Shown one piece after another: positions 43,332 through 45,176 of a stretch of 45,176 nt of DNA; positions within the stretch are counted from its first letter, which is position 1, and every line of letters begins with the position of its first letter. The notes beneath the pieces are model-generated. The model saw only the letters and a list, made by a program, of their open reading frames with translations, was not told where the DNA came from and searched no databases. The stretch is from NCBI GenBank assembly GCA_029256485.1, contig JAQSXU010000033.1, forward strand, positions 1 through 45,176, read 5' to 3'. Origin of the DNA: Clostridiaceae bacterium. Lineage in GTDB: Bacteria > Bacillota_A > Clostridia > Clostridiales > Clostridiaceae. Both the position numbers and the translations under genes were made by a program.

Positions 43332-44189
43332 TTATTTATTCTTATTAAACAACTTTCCAATTGCCTGTTTTGCCTGTTCTATAGTATATATATCCTCGGA
43401 TAAATCATACCCTTTTTTTCTTAATTCCCTAATAAGATAGGTTACCTGTGGTACGGCTAAGCCTACATTTTCAAGGATTTCTATCTCCTTAAAAATTTCA
43501 CTTGGTTTACCGTCTAATATACAATTTCCCTCATGCATTACTAGTATTCTATCTGCAAGTTTTGCAACATCCTCCATGCTATGTGATACAAGGATAATAG
43601 TCATATTATACTCTTTATGTAATTTCTTTATCTGTCCTAATATATCATCTCTGCCTTTTGGATCCAAGCCTGCGGTAGGTTCATCTAATATTAGAATTTT
43701 CGGTTCCATAGCTACTACGCCAGCTATTGCTACCCTTCTTTTCTGCCCTCCGCTTATTTCAAATGGTGATTTATCTTTATATTTTTCATAATCTAGTCCA
43801 ACGATGTTCATAGCTCTTTCTACCCTAGCATTTATGTCATCATCACTTAATCCTAGATTTTTAGGTCCAAAAGCGATGTCTTTTTCTATAGTTTCTTCAA
43901 ACAGCTGATATTCGGGATACTGAAATACAAGTCCCACTTTCTTTCTTATGGTGCTCATTTTCACACTTTTATTGCTTATGTCCACGTCATCAACAATTAT
44001 TCTTCCTGAATCAGGTTTTAACAATCCATTAATGTGTTGAATAAGTGTAGATTTGCCCGAACCAGTATGTCCTATAAGAGCTAAAAATTCTCCATCATTT
44101 ATAGTAATATTTACATTATTAAGTGCTGTTTTCTCAAAAGGTGATCCTTTCATGTATATATGTGTTAAATTTTCTATTATAATTGACAT
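43332..44189 (-). CDS. ecfA2: ECF transporter ATP-binding protein EcfA2
   Basis: One of two cytoplasmic ATPases powering vitamin and metal uptake. The 285 residues have Walker [20 protein letters not shown]-loop [21 protein letters not shown], signature [13 protein letters not shown], Walker [14 protein letters not shown] and switch VSHSMEDV. The ATG at 44189 lies inside the end of ecfA1 (13-base overlap), with a weak GGTGA. Confidence 0.95.
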   Translation of the reverse strand: MSIIIENLTHIYMKGSPFEKTALNNVNITINDGEFLALIGHTGSGKSTLIQHINGLLKPDSGRIIVDDVDISNKSVKMSTIRKKVGLVFQYPEYQLFEETIEKDIAFGPKNLGLSDDDINARVERAMNIVGLDYEKYKDKSPFEISGGQKRRVAIAGVVAMEPKILILDEPTAGLDPKGRDDILGQIKKLHKEYNMTIILVSHSMEDVAKLADRILVMHEGNCILDGKPSEIFKEIEILENVGLAVPQVTYLIRELRKKGYDLSEDIYTIEQAKQAIGKLFNKNK

Positions 44190-45019
44190 AATCCATTCAC
44201 CATCTCATCAATAGTTAATATATCACTTCTAAGTGATAATCCTATTTTTTTTAGTTCATATGCTAATTCTGTCATTTGTGGTACATCCAGGCCTATAGTT
44301 TTCATGGTATCAACCTGACTGAAAATATTTCTTGGACTACCTTCCATTGCAACCTTACCCTCATCCATTACTATAATCCTGTCCGCCTCTGTTGCCTCTT
44401 CCATAAAATGTGTAATTAATACAATTGTTATATTAAATTTCTTGTTTAATTCTTTAATTGTGTTAATAACTTCTTTCCTGCCTGAAGGATCAAGCATTGC
44501 TGTGGGCTCATCCAGCACAATGCAGTCTGGTCTCATAGCTAACACTCCTGCAATAGCAACTCTTTGTTTCTGACCTCCAGAAAGCAAATGAGGAGCATGC
44601 TTCTTGTATTTGTACATAGCAACAGTTTTTAGAGATTCATCTACTCTTCTCCTAATCTCACTTGGCTCAACTCCAAGATTTTCTGGTCCGAAAGCTACAT
44701 CTTCTTCTACAATAGTTGCAACAATTTGGTTATCTGGATTTTGAAATACCATTCCTGCCTTATGTCGAATGCTCCATGTATTATTCATATCAGAAGTATC
44801 CATGCCATCTACATATACCTTACCATCTGAAGGAATTAGTAGTGCATTTATATGCTTAGCTAAAGTAGACTTTCCTGAGCCGTTTCTCCCAAGTATAACA
44901 AGAAATTCTCCCTTTTTTACATGAATGTTAACCCCATTTACTGCTATTTTGCCATTTTCTTTTTCACTACCACTATATTGGTAAACTACATTAATACAGT
45001 CAATCATTTTTTGTTCCAT
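44177..45019 (-). CDS. ecfA1: ECF transporter ATP-binding protein EcfA1
   Basis: The partner ATPase of EcfA2. The 280 residues have Walker [20 protein letters not shown]-loop [25 protein letters not shown], signature [13 protein letters not shown], Walker [14 protein letters not shown] and switch ITHFMEEA. The frame begins at a GTG (45028) overlapping the GAGGTG Shine-Dalgarno; the ATG at 45019 has six-base spacing and is preferred. It is first gene after the rplQ terminator. Confidence 0.95.
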   Translation of the reverse strand: MEQKMIDCINVVYQYSGSEKENGKIAVNGVNIHVKKGEFLVILGRNGSGKSTLAKHINALLIPSDGKVYVDGMDTSDMNNTWSIRHKAGMVFQNPDNQIVATIVEEDVAFGPENLGVEPSEIRRRVDESLKTVAMYKYKKHAPHLLSGGQKQRVAIAGVLAMRPDCIVLDEPTAMLDPSGRKEVINTIKELNKKFNITIVLITHFMEEATEADRIIVMDEGKVAMEGSPRNIFSQVDTMKTIGLDVPQMTELAYELKKIGLSLRSDILTIDEMVNGLCQL

Positions 45020-45081
45020 AAGAAACACCTCTATTACTAAGCAATGGTTTATAATATATTAAAGCAAAGTTATTGTATATT

Positions 45082-45118
45082 AAAAAGGGGACTAAGCTCT
45101 ATGATATACTTAATCCCC
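45082..45118 (-). terminator. Terminator after rplQ
   Basis: On the minus strand GGGGATTAAG pairs with CTTAGTCCCC (9 of 10) around a 12-base loop, followed by TTTTT. It separates rplQ from the ecf-truA genes. Confidence 0.8.
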
Positions 45119-45125
45119 GAAATAT

Positions 45126-45176
45126 TTATACTAGTTCTAGTATAACCATTTCAGCTCCGTCTCCTCTTCTTGGGCC
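45126..45176 (-). CDS. rplQ: 50S ribosomal protein L17, C-terminal end only
   Basis: The last 16 codons plus stop read GPRRGDGAEMVILELV, the conserved C-terminus of L17. The rest lies beyond the right edge. L17 before ecfA1 is the usual order at the end of the large ribosomal protein cluster in Firmicutes. Confidence 0.88.
   Translation of the reverse strand, partial: GPRRGDGAEMVILELV

Noticed and set aside
1..45176. CRISPR arrays, tRNA or rRNA genes, insertion sequences, prophage or attachment sites.
   Set aside because: No regularly spaced repeats, cloverleaf or rRNA-like segments, transposase or integrase genes were seen; all repeats found are short inverted repeats or terminators.

Overview
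This window looks like a chromosomal segment of an anaerobic, low-GC, spore-forming member of the Firmicutes, most likely Clostridium sensu stricto. The DNA is AT-rich and the Shine-Dalgarno sites are mostly strong AGGAGG types. The window carries butyrate genes (ptb/buk), the spore-cortex amidase cwlD, a clostridial thioredoxin system, and a complete B12-dependent methylaspartate route of glutamate fermentation of the kind known from C. tetanomorphum, C. cochlearium and C. tetani. All assignments come from reading the sequence and from family knowledge; no database search was run.

Layout. 1-6671 (minus): cdaA and cdaR (c-di-AMP synthesis), a large FAD oxidoreductase, then butyrate kinase, phosphotransbutyrylase and a second butyrate kinase that runs off the left edge. 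6929-8536 (plus): an unrecognised membrane-anchored protein, then a SleB-type hydrolase that has lost its 5' end and is joined directly to what looks like half of a c-di-AMP (ydaO) riboswitch. 8592-9790 (minus): thioredoxin and a thioredoxin reductase without an NADPH site, behind a CsoR-like operator. 9893-13521 (minus): ECF sigma factor, anti-sigma factor, lipoprotein and TPR protein. 13755-14372 (plus): deoxynucleoside kinase. 14459-22067: PTS enzyme I, a divergent sigma-54 activator with an N-terminal HPr-like domain, and a fructose PTS operon. 22277-26430: a TPR membrane protein, alpha-glucan phosphorylase and peptidase T. 26507-37949 (minus): a 12-gene glutamate catabolic operon. 38226-40626 (minus): cwlD and a Na/Pi-type transporter. 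40781-45176 (minus): the conserved rplQ-ecfA1-ecfA2-ecfT-truA-rplM-rpsI cluster, with rplQ cut by the right edge.

How the genes work together. The 12-gene operon converts glutamate to methylaspartate (GlmS/GlmE, with GlmL as reactivating ATPase), mesaconate (Mal), citramalate (two-subunit mesaconase) and then acetate plus pyruvate (citramalate lyase CitDEF, matured by CitC and CitX). A GntR regulator heads the operon, with an imperfect palindrome just downstream of its own -10 element. Pyruvate-derived butyryl-CoA can be turned into butyrate and ATP by Ptb and the two Buk enzymes at the other end of the window. CitG, needed to make the citramalate lyase prosthetic group, is not in the window.

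The most interesting regulatory unit is at 16076-18394. An activator with HPr-like, PAS, PAS, AAA+ and Fis-type HTH domains is divergent from ptsI. ptsI has a well-matched -24/-12 promoter, and the gap holds three TTGATA-N5-TATCAA repeats suited to act as enhancer sites. The activator may therefore sense PTS phosphorylation through its HPr-like domain and control enzyme I. Other points of note are the ferredoxin-type thioredoxin reductase, the riboswitch/hydrolase deletion scar, the same extracytoplasmic domain in both the anti-sigma factor and the neighbouring lipoprotein, and RNA hairpins on both sides of mal.
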